Origin: Pedobacter hartonius
GTDB taxonomy: Bacteria > Bacteroidota > Bacteroidia > Sphingobacteriales > Sphingobacteriaceae
NCBI RefSeq assembly: GCF_900107535.1
Contig: NZ_FNRA01000013.1
Span: 1 to 64,000, forward strand
Direction: 5' to 3'
Length of the DNA stretch: 64,000 nt
Position 1 is the stretch's first letter. Each line of letters starts with the position of its first letter. A program made the position numbers and the translations under genes. The notes beneath the pieces were generated by a model. The model was not told the DNA's origin. It worked only from the letters and a program-made list of their open reading frames with translations, and did no database searches. Of this stretch, positions 44,914-53,941 are shown piece after piece.

Positions 44914-45158
44914 TAAGTAATTTATTTTGATTTTTTTATATAAATCGCAGGCAAGTATATTAATTTGCTTTAGTTTTTAAAAGTTTTATGTTTTATAAGC
45001 TATGCACAGTCTGATCCTACTGTTGTCTTTTAAATGCTGCGGATAAATCAAAGATAGCACAATATCTTGACCGGAGAGCTGCATCCTGAGGTGATTCATT
45101 TTGAAATTGCAGAAAGCAATTATGTGACTGGAATGTTACATCATTTGTTGTAAAATAC

Positions 45159-45171
45159 ATGTAAGTTACAT
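45159..45171. promoter_or_regulatory. Dyad ATGTAA-G-TTACAT upstream of the Nudix-type regulator
   Basis: A perfect 6-bp inverted repeat around one G, with additional half sites just to its left (TGTTACAT at 45134 and TTGTAAAATACA at 45148). A candidate autoregulatory site for the downstream gene. Confidence 0.5.
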
Positions 45172-45354
45172 TATGAATTTTATTAAAAAAGTTTAATACA
45201 TTTACGAGAATTCATACTTTTAACGCTCTTTCAAAAAGTAGAAAAAGTACTATTTATAAACTTCGTAAAATGTGTAAAAGCTATTTTTTGATAGTTACAG
45301 CCACGATTTATGAGGGAAAATTAACCAGATATTGTAAAATTAACACTTATTGTT

Positions 45355-46044
45355 TTGATTGAAGTCTTACCACAATTTAATTCCACCTTTTCAATTGATT
45401 GTATTTTGTTTGGATTTGATGAGGGAGAATTGAAAATTCTGCTCATTGAAAGGAACGAGGAGCCTTTTAAAGATTGGTGGGCTCTGCCAGGGAACCTGGT
45501 AAGTGAAAACGAAAGCCTGGACCAGTCTGCCTCACGTATTTTGCATGAACTTACAGGAATAGAGAATGTATATATGGAGCAATTCTATACCTTCGGTGAC
45601 ATCGGGCGGCATCCGCAGGGGAGGATCATTTCAGTAGCCTATTATGCAATGCTCAGGCTGGGGGGCGACAAAGCCCTGAAGCCGATCAGCAACTATGCCA
45701 AACAGGCCCACTGGATCAATGTGAAAGAATTGCCCAAGCTTGCGTTTGACCATCAGAAGATCTTTGACCAGGGCCTGGAGAAGATCAAAAGGAGAATCAA
45801 ACATCAGCCCATCGCTTTTGAACTGCTTCCCGAAAAATTTACGCTCACACAACTACAGAATGTATATGAAGTCATCCTGGGCAAAAAATTGGATAAAAGG
45901 AATTTCAGAAAGAAAATGCTCAGTTTCAACGTCCTGAAAGACCTGAACGAGAAACAAAAAGGAGTATCCTTCCGTGCTGCTACCCTGTATCGCTTTGATA
46001 AGCGGAAATACGGAAAGTTATTTGGTAAAGAGATCTCGTTTTAA
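45355..46044 (+). CDS. Nudix-type transcriptional regulator (NrtR/AraR-like)
   Basis: A 229-residue protein with an N-terminal Nudix fold (about residues 10-145) and a C-terminal winged helix (about 155-225, FTLTQLQNVYEVILGKKLDKRNFRKK). The Nudix box is degenerate: the RExxEExG core reads RILHELTG, so the usual catalytic glutamates are largely missing. This is the known design of Nudix-derived repressors such as NrtR and the Bacteroides AraR, which sense ADP-ribose or sugars. It starts at TTG; no nearby ATG fits. Divergent position from pfkA suggests control of sugar metabolism. The effector is unknown. Confidence 0.82.
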   Translation: MIEVLPQFNSTFSIDCILFGFDEGELKILLIERNEEPFKDWWALPGNLVSENESLDQSASRILHELTGIENVYMEQFYTFGDIGRHPQGRIISVAYYAMLRLGGDKALKPISNYAKQAHWINVKELPKLAFDHQKIFDQGLEKIKRRIKHQPIAFELLPEKFTLTQLQNVYEVILGKKLDKRNFRKKMLSFNVLKDLNEKQKGVSFRAATLYRFDKRKYGKLFGKEISF

Positions 46045-46059
46045 AAACGGGATCTCTTT
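46027..46059 (+). terminator. Hairpin overlapping the stop codon of the regulator gene
   Basis: A stem of about 14 bp (46027-46040 against 46046-46059, with one or two G-U pairs) brackets the TAA at 46042-46044. The T-run after it is only three bases, so it may be a weak terminator. Confidence 0.5.
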
Positions 46060-46091
46060 GGGATCTTGACAATTTAATTAAAGGCGTATCT

Positions 46092-46958
46092 TTATTTTGC
46101 GAGTTTCTTTGAAGCCTGCATGTGGTAATCAACCAGGTCATCTATAGGAGAACGGATGATCTTTCCTACACCCATTTCATATCTGTCAGCAACAATGCTC
46201 AGGATATCCCTGAAGCTATATCCTACAGAACCCACGCAGTTCAGTTTGTAGTCTTTATAGTTCGGATAATGAATAACCAGGTTTTCAAAAAATGCGGTGA
46301 AAGCATATTCTACAGTAGAGAATGTATAGTCTTCATAGTTATCTTTGAAGTCATATAAAAATTTACTGAAGCCAGCACAGAAACGATTTGGAAGTGGCTT
46401 GTTGTAGATATGGTCAAATATATCTTCGTTGGTTAACGCAAAATTATCGTAGAAGCTTTCTCTTAATCCTTTAGGCATATAGCCTTTCATATAGTCACTT
46501 AGAATACGTTTGCCGATGAAACATCCGCTACCCTCATCACCAAGGAAATAACCCAGGGAATCAATGTTCAATGAAATATCGGTTCCGTCATACAGACAGG
46601 AGTTTGTTCCTGTACCCAATATAGCAGCAAAACCGGGTTCATCACCCAATAACGCCCTGCAGGACGCCAGCAGATCATGACCAATATGGATCTCCGCATT
46701 CACAAAAACCTGAGCCATGGCATCGCCTACTATTTTTTTCTTGGCATCAGTTGAACAACCGGCACCGTAATAATATACTCCTCTGAGTTTATCAGCCTCT
46801 AAGTGATCTGGTAAAGACTTTTTTAAAGATCCAACAATGTAATCAGTATCTGAGAAATAAGGATTATAACCTTCGGTATTAAAATGAATTTTTCTACCAG
46901 CTTCATTAAGTAAGCACCAATTGGTTTTGGTTGAACCACCATCTGCAATAACTATCAT
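46092..46958 (-). CDS. BadF/BadG-type ATPase, N-acetylglucosamine kinase-like
   Basis: A 288-residue ASKHA-fold sugar kinase-like protein starting at MIVIADGGSTKT (ATG 46958; a longer start at 47006 adds 16 unlike residues). Phosphate-1 DGGSTKT, the YYGAGCS turn near residue 62, phosphate-2 ILGTGTNS near residue 114 and GDEGSGCFIG near residue 140 are intact. The family includes GlcNAc and glucosamine kinases; GlcNAc phosphorylation is likely but not proven. It is a paralogue of the altered protein at 43047. Single gene, convergent with the Nudix regulator. Confidence 0.85.
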   Translation of the reverse strand: MIVIADGGSTKTNWCLLNEAGRKIHFNTEGYNPYFSDTDYIVGSLKKSLPDHLEADKLRGVYYYGAGCSTDAKKKIVGDAMAQVFVNAEIHIGHDLLASCRALLGDEPGFAAILGTGTNSCLYDGTDISLNIDSLGYFLGDEGSGCFIGKRILSDYMKGYMPKGLRESFYDNFALTNEDIFDHIYNKPLPNRFCAGFSKFLYDFKDNYEDYTFSTVEYAFTAFFENLVIHYPNYKDYKLNCVGSVGYSFRDILSIVADRYEMGVGKIIRSPIDDLVDYHMQASKKLAK

Positions 46959-47467
46959 CTTAATTTGTTTTTTGGGGGGTAAAAGTAAATAATCCTGACA
47001 ATTCAAATTTGTTTTTTTCCATTTGATTTTCTTTTTATCATTATTAATTACACATGATCTTTTTGTTTTTTTTTATCCGATCCTGCGTTCTTATTTGGTT
47101 AGTTTCTCTCTCTGTCCAGTTCAGCAGGGTTAATTTCTGACTGAATTGGGATAACATACCGGGGAACTTAAAGTTTATATTTTTAAGTAATCAACAGTTG
47201 TTCAGCGGTTTGTGTGATTTTTGGGTACATATTGTCAAAATAACACTAAGCTAAAATTACATTAGTTATTTTAAAATCCAAATTTTAATAAAATTAAAAC
47301 AGAGTTTAAATGTCATATATTCTTTAATGATATCAAATAATTAAATTTTAAATGACTCATATATAGGTATTAAAGAATTTTATATGGCCTTATTATAATA
47401 ATTTCGACTTCAGTCAGAAAAGAAAATAGAAAAATGTAATATTTGTACGGTTTCAAAGAAACATACC
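46959..47467. other. AT-rich intergenic stretch, about 500 bases
   Basis: The region between the divergent kinase and threonine aldolase genes is strongly A/T rich, especially 47220-47420. I see no gene or RNA. A near-consensus -7 box (TAATATTTG, 47437-47445) lies about 22 bases before the threonine aldolase start. Confidence 0.5.
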
Positions 47468-48508
47468 ATGCAGATAAAAACAGACTTTAGAAGTGATACG
47501 GTTACTTTGCCTGTACCGGGCATGTTAGCAGCAATGATGGCGGCAAAAGTTGGTGACGATGTTTATGGTGAAGATGACACCGTTGCGGAACTGGAAAATA
47601 AATTAGCACGGACTTTTAATATGGAGGCCGGTTTATTTTGTCCGTCAGGCACCATGACCAACCAGATAGCGATCAAATGTTTCACCCAGCCTATGGATGA
47701 AGTGATCTGTGACCAGACGGCGCATGTTTACCGTTATGAAGGCGGTGGTATCGCTTACCATTCCATGGCATCCGTGCGCCTGCTTCATGGCCCCAGAGGT
47801 ATACTTACTCCTGAATTAATAGCCCCGGAGATTAATGATGATAATATCCATTACCCTAATTCCAGCCTGGTGGTACTGGAAAACACCGTGAATAAAGGTG
47901 GAGGAGCATGTTATACGCTTGAGCAGATCGCGACGATCTACGAATTGTGCCGGCGTAATGGATTAAAACTGCATCTGGATGGCGCCAGGATATTCAATGC
48001 GCTGACAGCTACAGGAGATGAGGCACAACAGTACGGACAATATTTCGATGGGATTTCGGTTTGCCTCTCTAAGGGACTGGGTGCACCTATTGGGTCCGTT
48101 TTGCTGGGCTCAAAGGAAACTATTCATAAAGCAAGGAAAATCCGGAAAGCCTTCGGAGGTGGTATGCGGCAATCCGGATTTCTCGCTGCTGCAGGAATTT
48201 ATGCCTTGGACCATCATGTATCCAGGCTTTCGGAAGACCATGCCCACGCTCAGCTACTGGCAGAAGCACTTAAAGAAACAGCATATGTTGCTGAGGTTAT
48301 GCCGGTAGAAACAAATATTGTGATCTTTAAAATGGCCGCAGGGTATAGCTCTGCTGCAGTACTGGGTAGTTTAAACGAAAAGGGCATTTTATGCGGCACA
48401 ACCGGGCCGGATACGATCCGGTTCGTGACGCATCTGAACATCAGTCCGGAGATGGTCGCGCATGCCATTCAAACTATAAAAGAACTAAAACCTGCCAGGA
48501 ATTCGTAA
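47468..48508 (+). CDS. ltaA: Low-specificity L-threonine aldolase
   Basis: PLP enzyme that splits L-threonine or allo-threonine to glycine and acetaldehyde. The 346-residue protein starts with the family signature DFRSDTVTLP, has EDDTVAELE near residue 35, HLDGARIFNA near residue 169 and the PLP lysine Lys202 in SVCLSKGLG. It is followed after 11 bases by the biotin carboxylase gene on the same strand, so the two are probably cotranscribed. Confidence 0.95.
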   Translation: MQIKTDFRSDTVTLPVPGMLAAMMAAKVGDDVYGEDDTVAELENKLARTFNMEAGLFCPSGTMTNQIAIKCFTQPMDEVICDQTAHVYRYEGGGIAYHSMASVRLLHGPRGILTPELIAPEINDDNIHYPNSSLVVLENTVNKGGGACYTLEQIATIYELCRRNGLKLHLDGARIFNALTATGDEAQQYGQYFDGISVCLSKGLGAPIGSVLLGSKETIHKARKIRKAFGGGMRQSGFLAAAGIYALDHHVSRLSEDHAHAQLLAEALKETAYVAEVMPVETNIVIFKMAAGYSSAAVLGSLNEKGILCGTTGPDTIRFVTHLNISPEMVAHAIQTIKELKPARNS

Positions 48509-48519
48509 TTTGGTGTACC

Positions 48520-50010
48520 ATGAATAAAATCTTAGTTGCAAACAGAGGAGAGATCGCCCTGCGTATCATGCGCTCGGCAAAGGAGATGGGCATACAGACG
48601 GTAGCGGTGTTTTCCGAGGCTGACAGGGAAGCCCTGCATGTGCGTTTTGCGGATGAAGCCATCTGTATTGGCCCTGCCCCCGCAAATCAGTCCTATCTCG
48701 TAGGCGAAAAAATTATCGATGCCTGCCGTGTAACGGGGGCGGAGGCAATCCATCCCGGTTATGGATTTTTGTCGGAAAACCCTTCATTTGCAACTATGGT
48801 AGCCGAAGCGGGACTGATCTTAATCGGCCCTACACCTGAAGCAATGGCCATCATGGGCAATAAGTTATCGGCTAAAGCTGCGGCACTGAAATATAATATT
48901 CCAATGGTTCCGGGTACGGACGAGGCGATCAAGGACATCGGGGAAGCGAAAAAAAGAGCTGAAGAAGTAGGCTTTCCCATTCTGATTAAAGCTGCAGCAG
49001 GAGGCGGGGGGAAAGGGATGAGGATTGTTGAGAATTTAGAGAGCTTCGAAGAGCAGATGCTGATGGCTGTAAGTGAGGCACAATCTGCTTTTGGTGATGG
49101 CGCTGTGTTTATTGAACGTTACGTTTCGTCTCCAAGGCACATAGAGATTCAGGTACTGGGTGATACGCATGGCAATATTGTACACCTGTTTGAACGGGAA
49201 TGCTCTATCCAGAGGAGGCATCAGAAGGTGATTGAAGAGGCTCCTTCATGCATACTCAGTCCGGAGATCAGGGCCCGCATGGGTAAATGTGCAGTTGATG
49301 TGGCCAGATCCGTAAATTATACAGGAGCAGGCACAGTAGAATTTATTCTGGATGAAAACCTGGACTTCTTTTTCCTGGAAATGAATACCCGCCTGCAGGT
49401 GGAGCACCCGGTGACGGAACTGATCACGGGGCTTGACCTTGTGAAGGAGCAAATCAAGATTGCCAGGGGCGAGGTATTGTCCTTTACACAGGAAGACCTG
49501 AAAATCAAAGGGCACGCGATAGAACTGAGGGTATATGCCGAAGATCCGGCGCATAATTTCCTGCCAGATATTGGCACCCTGAAAACATATAGCACACCAA
49601 AAGGCAATGGCGTAAGGGTTGATGATGGCTTTGAGGAAGGAATGGAGATCCCTGTTTATTATGACCCGATGATCGCTAAGCTGATCACTTTTGGTGCCGA
49701 CCGGCAGGAAGCGATTTCAAGGATGTTAAGGGCTATTTCAGAATATGACATTACGGGCATTCAAACCACTTTGAACTTTGGTAAGTTTGTGATGGAACAC
49801 GAGGCCTTTATCTCAGGCAATTTTGATACTCATTTTGTGGCTAAATATTTTAACCCCGATGTGATAGATGAGGGGGCTGAGGATGAGGCACTGATTGCAG
49901 CGATAGTAGCATTAACGCGCTTTAAGCCGGACAACAGCTCAGGTGCCACATCAACGGCCAGGTCCGGATTAGAAAATAACTGGCGTAAAAACCGGCTTAA
50001 ATATAAATAG
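48520..50010 (+). CDS. accC: Biotin carboxylase (AccC family)
   Basis: Carboxylates the biotin of a carrier protein with ATP and bicarbonate. From ATG 48520 it has 496 residues; the open frame extends back into ltaA but without family similarity. ANRGEIALRIMRS at the start, the Gly-rich ATP-grasp loop GGGGKGMRI near residue 165 and EMNTRLQVEHPVTE near residue 288 are intact. It has about 45 residues more than E. coli AccC, and neither a BCCP nor a carboxyltransferase is adjacent, so it may serve acetyl-CoA, propionyl-CoA or another acyl-CoA carboxylase. ribE follows after 3 bases. Confidence 0.92.
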   Translation: MNKILVANRGEIALRIMRSAKEMGIQTVAVFSEADREALHVRFADEAICIGPAPANQSYLVGEKIIDACRVTGAEAIHPGYGFLSENPSFATMVAEAGLILIGPTPEAMAIMGNKLSAKAAALKYNIPMVPGTDEAIKDIGEAKKRAEEVGFPILIKAAAGGGGKGMRIVENLESFEEQMLMAVSEAQSAFGDGAVFIERYVSSPRHIEIQVLGDTHGNIVHLFERECSIQRRHQKVIEEAPSCILSPEIRARMGKCAVDVARSVNYTGAGTVEFILDENLDFFFLEMNTRLQVEHPVTELITGLDLVKEQIKIARGEVLSFTQEDLKIKGHAIELRVYAEDPAHNFLPDIGTLKTYSTPKGNGVRVDDGFEEGMEIPVYYDPMIAKLITFGADRQEAISRMLRAISEYDITGIQTTLNFGKFVMEHEAFISGNFDTHFVAKYFNPDVIDEGAEDEALIAAIVALTRFKPDNSSGATSTARSGLENNWRKNRLKYK

Positions 50011-50013
50011 ATT

Positions 50014-50601
50014 ATGTTTACAGGTATTATAGAAACATTTGGTACAGTAAGTAATATAATTAAAGAGGGTACAAACCTCCATTATACCATTACATCTGAT
50101 TTAAGTAATGAATTAAAAATTGATCAGAGCGTTGCCCATAACGGTGTATGTTTAACGGTGGTCGCACTGACAGATCATACACATACTGTGACTGCTATCC
50201 AGGAGACCCTGGAGAAAACCAACCTTCAGTACCTTACAACAGGCATGAGGGTGAATCTGGAACGCTGTATGCAGATGAACGGACGGTTAGACGGACATAT
50301 TGTTCAGGGACATGTAGACCAGACAGCGGTGTGTGTGCTGAGAGAGGAACTGGATGGCAGCTGGGAATACCGTTTTAAATATGATGCTGCCAAAGGAAAT
50401 GTAACCGTCGAAAAGGGCTCTGTATGTGTAAATGGTATTAGTCTTACCGTTGTAAATTCCACAACTGATGAGTTCTCTGTATTTATCATTCCTTACACTT
50501 TTGAACATACCAATCTTCAGGAAGTAAATGTAGGTAATACGGTAAATTTAGAATTTGATATCATCGGGAAATATGTCGCCCGGCTGCTTCAAAAGTCATA
50601 A
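50014..50601 (+). CDS. ribE: Riboflavin synthase, alpha chain
   Basis: Dismutates two 6,7-dimethyl-8-ribityllumazine molecules to riboflavin. The 195-residue protein shows the two tandem lumazine-binding barrels: the first starts MFTGIIETFG and has VAHNGVCLTVV near residue 45, the second has DGHIVQGHVDQ near residue 92 and VCVNGISLTVVN near residue 136. It is tightly linked to accC rather than to other rib genes, and no FMN riboswitch precedes it. Confidence 0.96.
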   Translation: MFTGIIETFGTVSNIIKEGTNLHYTITSDLSNELKIDQSVAHNGVCLTVVALTDHTHTVTAIQETLEKTNLQYLTTGMRVNLERCMQMNGRLDGHIVQGHVDQTAVCVLREELDGSWEYRFKYDAAKGNVTVEKGSVCVNGISLTVVNSTTDEFSVFIIPYTFEHTNLQEVNVGNTVNLEFDIIGKYVARLLQKS

Positions 50602-50697
50602 ATCAATTGTAAATAAAAAAAATCGATCAAACTATTGGCAAGGTAATTGGTTATTCACAAATAGATATAATTAATTAGGAACTTAAAATTGAATGAT

Positions 50698-50997
50698 ATG
50701 GATACTTTGAAGAAGTTTGAATTGATGGAAAAAATTGTAAGGGAATTAGAGGACTTACAGCACTCACAACAAGCAATTATTCAGAAGATTGGGAAAATTG
50801 AAGTAGATAATATTGAACTGAGTGATAAAAGACTGGAAAAGGATTTACCGGACATGCATCAGAGAGTAGCAGATAACCTGGATACTATTGTTGGTATACT
50901 TGAATACTTTGCTGATAAAACACAAAACTTTGGTAATCAAAATAATGTTGATGCGCTGAAAGAACAGCAGGTAATCAATGACGCGGTTGGGCACTAA
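50698..50997 (+). CDS. Small coiled-coil protein of unknown function
   Basis: A 99-residue hydrophilic protein from ATG 50698 (MDTLKKFELMEKIV), with a strongly helical, heptad-like pattern over residues 1-45 and no Cys or Trp. A TTG at 50689 would add three residues. I do not recognise the family. It has its own leader of about 95 bases and a terminator, so it looks like an expressed single gene. Confidence 0.65.
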   Translation: MDTLKKFELMEKIVRELEDLQHSQQAIIQKIGKIEVDNIELSDKRLEKDLPDMHQRVADNLDTIVGILEYFADKTQNFGNQNNVDALKEQQVINDAVGH

Positions 50998-51026
50998 GAA
51001 CCAGCATTACCTTAAGAAATATTAAG

Positions 51027-51049
51027 AACCCCTTCCAAGGGGTTTTTTT
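51027..51049. terminator. Bidirectional terminator
   Basis: An 8-bp perfect stem (AACCCCTT and AAGGGGTT) around CC is followed by T residues on the plus strand. The T-run overlaps the stop codon of the convergent histidine kinase gene. Confidence 0.85.
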
Positions 51050-52814
51050 ATAGGTCAATCCGTGGGATCCTGAGGTTAAAAGTAGTGCCTTTACCCAACT
51101 GGCTTTCCATCGTGATGTAGCCCCCGTTCCTCTCCATGAAATCCCAGCATACCATTAGACCTATACCCGTGCCTTTTTCATTCCTTGTTCCCATACTGGA
51201 TACATTTTCACCCTTAAATATCCGCTGAATATTTTCTTCAGCGATGCCCACACCATTATCTTTAATACGAATACAGATATAGTTTTTATCACAATAAGAT
51301 GCCGAAATCTCGATGTGGCACTGTGGATGACAGAATTTTATTGCATTGCCCAGTAAATTTCTTACTACCATCTGCATCATCAGCAGATCGGCAAAGGCGG
51401 TAAGTTCATCATCTAAAGAATGCCCAATGGTGATGCCCTTCTCGGAAGCAGATTTCATGTGATAATTGATCTCCGAAGAAACGAGGGTTTTCATATCGCA
51501 AAAATCCCTGTTAATGCTATATCCTTTCAACTGGCTTCTGGACCAGTGGAGGATGTTTTCCAGCAGATCTGTTGTATAGGAAATATCCTTGCTGAGCTTA
51601 GGAGAAAGAAATTTGAACTCTTCTGTAGTGATCGTATCATCAGAGATCATCTTCAATACTTCAGTGACATTTAACAGCGGGCCTCTCAGGTCATGCGCCA
51701 TAATGGAAAATATACGGTCTTTAAGCTGGTTTAGCTTTTGCAGTTCACGGGCCTGCTGCTGAGATTTTAAGGCTTCCTGCCGGAGATTGGTTAAATCCTG
51801 AAATTTGATAATGGTAGCGTTCCGGTTAAGCTTGTTTTCATTCAGAAAGGTGACGTCCACCTCCAGGTCGTATTCTCCCTCAGCTGTTTTAACCAGTAAT
51901 TCTGTTTTTCCCGGCGTATGTTTTTCGAGGAACTGGCTCAGCCCCGGCTGGCCGGGCAGTATTTCGCTGATGTATTTGCCAATGATCTCTCCGGACTTAG
52001 CGGCAGGAGTGTATTTTTTAAATGCGGAATTGTAATCAATGATCCTGTTCTGATGATCCAGTACTACAAATCCGTCACGCATCAGTTCCAGCACCTTTTC
52101 TCTTGCTATAGGGAGGGTATCAAAAAGCTCGAATCTGTAAATGGCTACAAAGATCATCGTAATGGCGATCAGAAAGGCATAAGGGGTAATATCCAGGTTA
52201 TGAATTGGTCTCAGTCCCGCCATGTATGACAGGTTTGCCAGCCAGGGGATAAGCGCTCCTGTGAGCACAAGCCTGTTCTGTTTTCGATACACTATATCAG
52301 ATTTACTGAACTTTTTGATCAGCAGGTAATTCCCTATGGCCAGTAAAATATAAAAGTAAAGGGTGAAAAGATAATAACCCACTCCCGGTACGATCTTGAC
52401 CATTGGAAAGCTGCCGCTGGTGTCTATACTTATGCTTGTGTAATATAAGTGGTGAAAACTGTTGGTCCATAACAGCAGCAGGGTACACAGCGGTACAACA
52501 GTAATCAGGATCTTATTACTGGTTTTCTGCAGCCATTTTCCCTTTCCGGCAAGTACCAGGCAGAATAGAAACCAGTTGAAAGGGAGGGATACGATACCAA
52601 GATACTCCACATTGATGAGTAATTTCATTTGAAGCAGGCTCCCGCTGGCAAGTTCTAAGCCGTAGGTGACTGACCAGACGGAATTTGACAGCATCAATAG
52701 CCCTACCCTCCGAACAGCACCCGTTTCGTTACTTATAATGTAAAGAGATAACAGAAGCGTAATGCTTCCGAAAAAAACTAATGTGAACGCGTAGATATTA
52801 AAATCAAAAGCCAT
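51048..52814 (-). CDS. Sensor histidine kinase with 7TM N-terminal domain and PAS domain
   Basis: A 588-residue membrane kinase. Residues 1-235 have seven hydrophobic segments matching the HisKA_7TM input domain, then a PAS domain (about 240-345), a short coiled coil, HisKA with phospho-acceptor His374 in MAHDLRGPL, and a HATPase_c domain with the N box GNAIKF near residue 486, G1 DNGVGI near residue 521 and G2 GTGIGL near residue 549. No response regulator is adjacent, so it is an orphan. The input signal is unknown. Confidence 0.92.
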   Translation of the reverse strand: MAFDFNIYAFTLVFFGSITLLLSLYIISNETGAVRRVGLLMLSNSVWSVTYGLELASGSLLQMKLLINVEYLGIVSLPFNWFLFCLVLAGKGKWLQKTSNKILITVVPLCTLLLLWTNSFHHLYYTSISIDTSGSFPMVKIVPGVGYYLFTLYFYILLAIGNYLLIKKFSKSDIVYRKQNRLVLTGALIPWLANLSYMAGLRPIHNLDITPYAFLIAITMIFVAIYRFELFDTLPIAREKVLELMRDGFVVLDHQNRIIDYNSAFKKYTPAAKSGEIIGKYISEILPGQPGLSQFLEKHTPGKTELLVKTAEGEYDLEVDVTFLNENKLNRNATIIKFQDLTNLRQEALKSQQQARELQKLNQLKDRIFSIMAHDLRGPLLNVTEVLKMISDDTITTEEFKFLSPKLSKDISYTTDLLENILHWSRSQLKGYSINRDFCDMKTLVSSEINYHMKSASEKGITIGHSLDDELTAFADLLMMQMVVRNLLGNAIKFCHPQCHIEISASYCDKNYICIRIKDNGVGIAEENIQRIFKGENVSSMGTRNEKGTGIGLMVCWDFMERNGGYITMESQLGKGTTFNLRIPRIDL

Positions 52815-52959
52815 TTAAAGGTTATGTGGCTGTTAAGTGTGACCAGCTAAAACAAATCTATGAAATATGGGTTGATTAATATAAGTCGGTGTAATTTAGT
52901 TACAATAAAAAATATTTATAAATTTACCCGATACAATATAAAAATAAAACAGGCATATT

Positions 52960-53547
52960 ATGAAAAAATTAATACTTTCCGCATTATTTATTTGCATCAC
53001 TGCAATCGCATTCGGTCAGGTTTTACCAAGTTTCCAGTTTGGTATCAAGGGAGGTACGAATCTCTCTAAACTTACAACAGATAATACACTGAGCAGTGAC
53101 AACCGTTCCGGTTATTACGCGGGTGTATGGGCAAGGATAGGCGCCGCCGGTATCCACTTTCAGCCCGAACTGTACCTGGCAGGAAAAAATACGACACTGA
53201 CAAATGATGCAGGCCTGGAGAATAAAGTGAAGTTTACCAGTCTGGACGTACCCTTACTGATTGGTACCAAGATCGGTGCTGCGGGTGTAGGTCTGCGTTT
53301 AAATACAGGACCTGTAGTTTCTTTTATATTGGATGACAAGCAGTCTTTCGGCAATGCCGCGGGAGATGTTTTCAGGGGAAATTTTAAAAATCAGGCACTG
53401 GCATGGCAATTTGGAGCGGGATTTGATTTTGGGAAATTAGGAATCGATCTCAGGTATGAGGCAGGATTGTCCAAAATCGGGAAATCAGGATATGATGACA
53501 CGAAATTAAATCTGTTTACACTCGGTCTTGCCTTAACGCTTTTTTAG
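52960..53547 (+). CDS. PorT-type outer membrane beta-barrel protein
   Basis: A 195-residue protein with a signal peptide (MKKLILSALFICITAIAFGQ) and the typical start of Bacteroidota OMP_b-brl_2 proteins, FGIKGGTNLSKL. It ends in LFTLGLALTLF, a barrel terminus. It forms a small outer-membrane barrel of unknown function; the family includes PorT of the type IX secretion system, but this gene stands alone and need not share that job. A terminator follows. Confidence 0.85.
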   Translation: MKKLILSALFICITAIAFGQVLPSFQFGIKGGTNLSKLTTDNTLSSDNRSGYYAGVWARIGAAGIHFQPELYLAGKNTTLTNDAGLENKVKFTSLDVPLLIGTKIGAAGVGLRLNTGPVVSFILDDKQSFGNAAGDVFRGNFKNQALAWQFGAGFDFGKLGIDLRYEAGLSKIGKSGYDDTKLNLFTLGLALTLF

Positions 53548-53572
53548 TACCGGTATATCGTATTAGCAAATT

Positions 53573-53607
53573 AAAAGGGTATCCCACACCGGGTTATCCT
53601 TTTTTTT
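53573..53607 (+). terminator. Intrinsic terminator after the PorT-type gene
   Basis: An imperfect 12-bp stem (AAAGGGTATCCC against GGGTTATCCTTT, one mismatch and one G-U) is followed by a run of T residues. Confidence 0.75.
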
Positions 53608-53656
53608 GGCGCCAAATTTGCGGGATTATCATGCCCAACTAAATCCCTGCACAGCT

Positions 53657-53935
53657 ATGAATATCAAAGATTTATTATTAAACGGAACCAGCTTTTTATT
53701 GCTCATGAAACAGTATGCTATTGATATCGCAGACATCAAAATTCAAGATGAAGAGCTGCTTGCCGACTACTTTTTTAAACACCCGCAGTTGTCAAAAGAG
53801 AGTATCTGTATAGAAGGCAAAAATGAAGACGGAATCATCAACTTCTTTGGTACGCTGCATTATAATTTGTTTAGCAAGCTGGCAGTATTTGAAATGCAGG
53901 GCTTTGAGAAGTCGGCCGGACAAGAGCTGAACTAG
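53657..53935 (+). CDS. Hypothetical protein, 92 residues
   Basis: From ATG 53657 (MNIKDLLLNG) the product is a small, mixed acidic protein with no signal peptide or membrane segment. The reading frame extends upstream to 53606 but that part crosses the preceding terminator. I do not recognise a family. It is convergent with the YihY-type gene with 6 bases between the stops. Confidence 0.55.
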   Translation: MNIKDLLLNGTSFLLLMKQYAIDIADIKIQDEELLADYFFKHPQLSKESICIEGKNEDGIINFFGTLHYNLFSKLAVFEMQGFEKSAGQELN

Positions 53936-53941
53936 TGTTTT

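Larger units (their letters stand above)
44878..45354. other. Divergent regulatory region between pfkA and the Nudix-type regulator
   Basis: No full gene. Two dyads stand out: GTGTAAA-T-TTTACAC at 44899-44913, 22 bases from the pfkA start, and ATGTAA-G-TTACAT at 45159-45171. More TGTAA or TTACA half sites lie at 45134-45171. A 30-codon open stretch (45064-45153) reads ILTGELHPEVIHF and may be a gene scrap; I do not recognise it. Confidence 0.5.

Noticed and set aside
50002..50014. Possible FMN riboswitch before riboflavin synthase
   Set aside because: Only 3 bases separate the gene from accC, leaving no room for a riboswitch.
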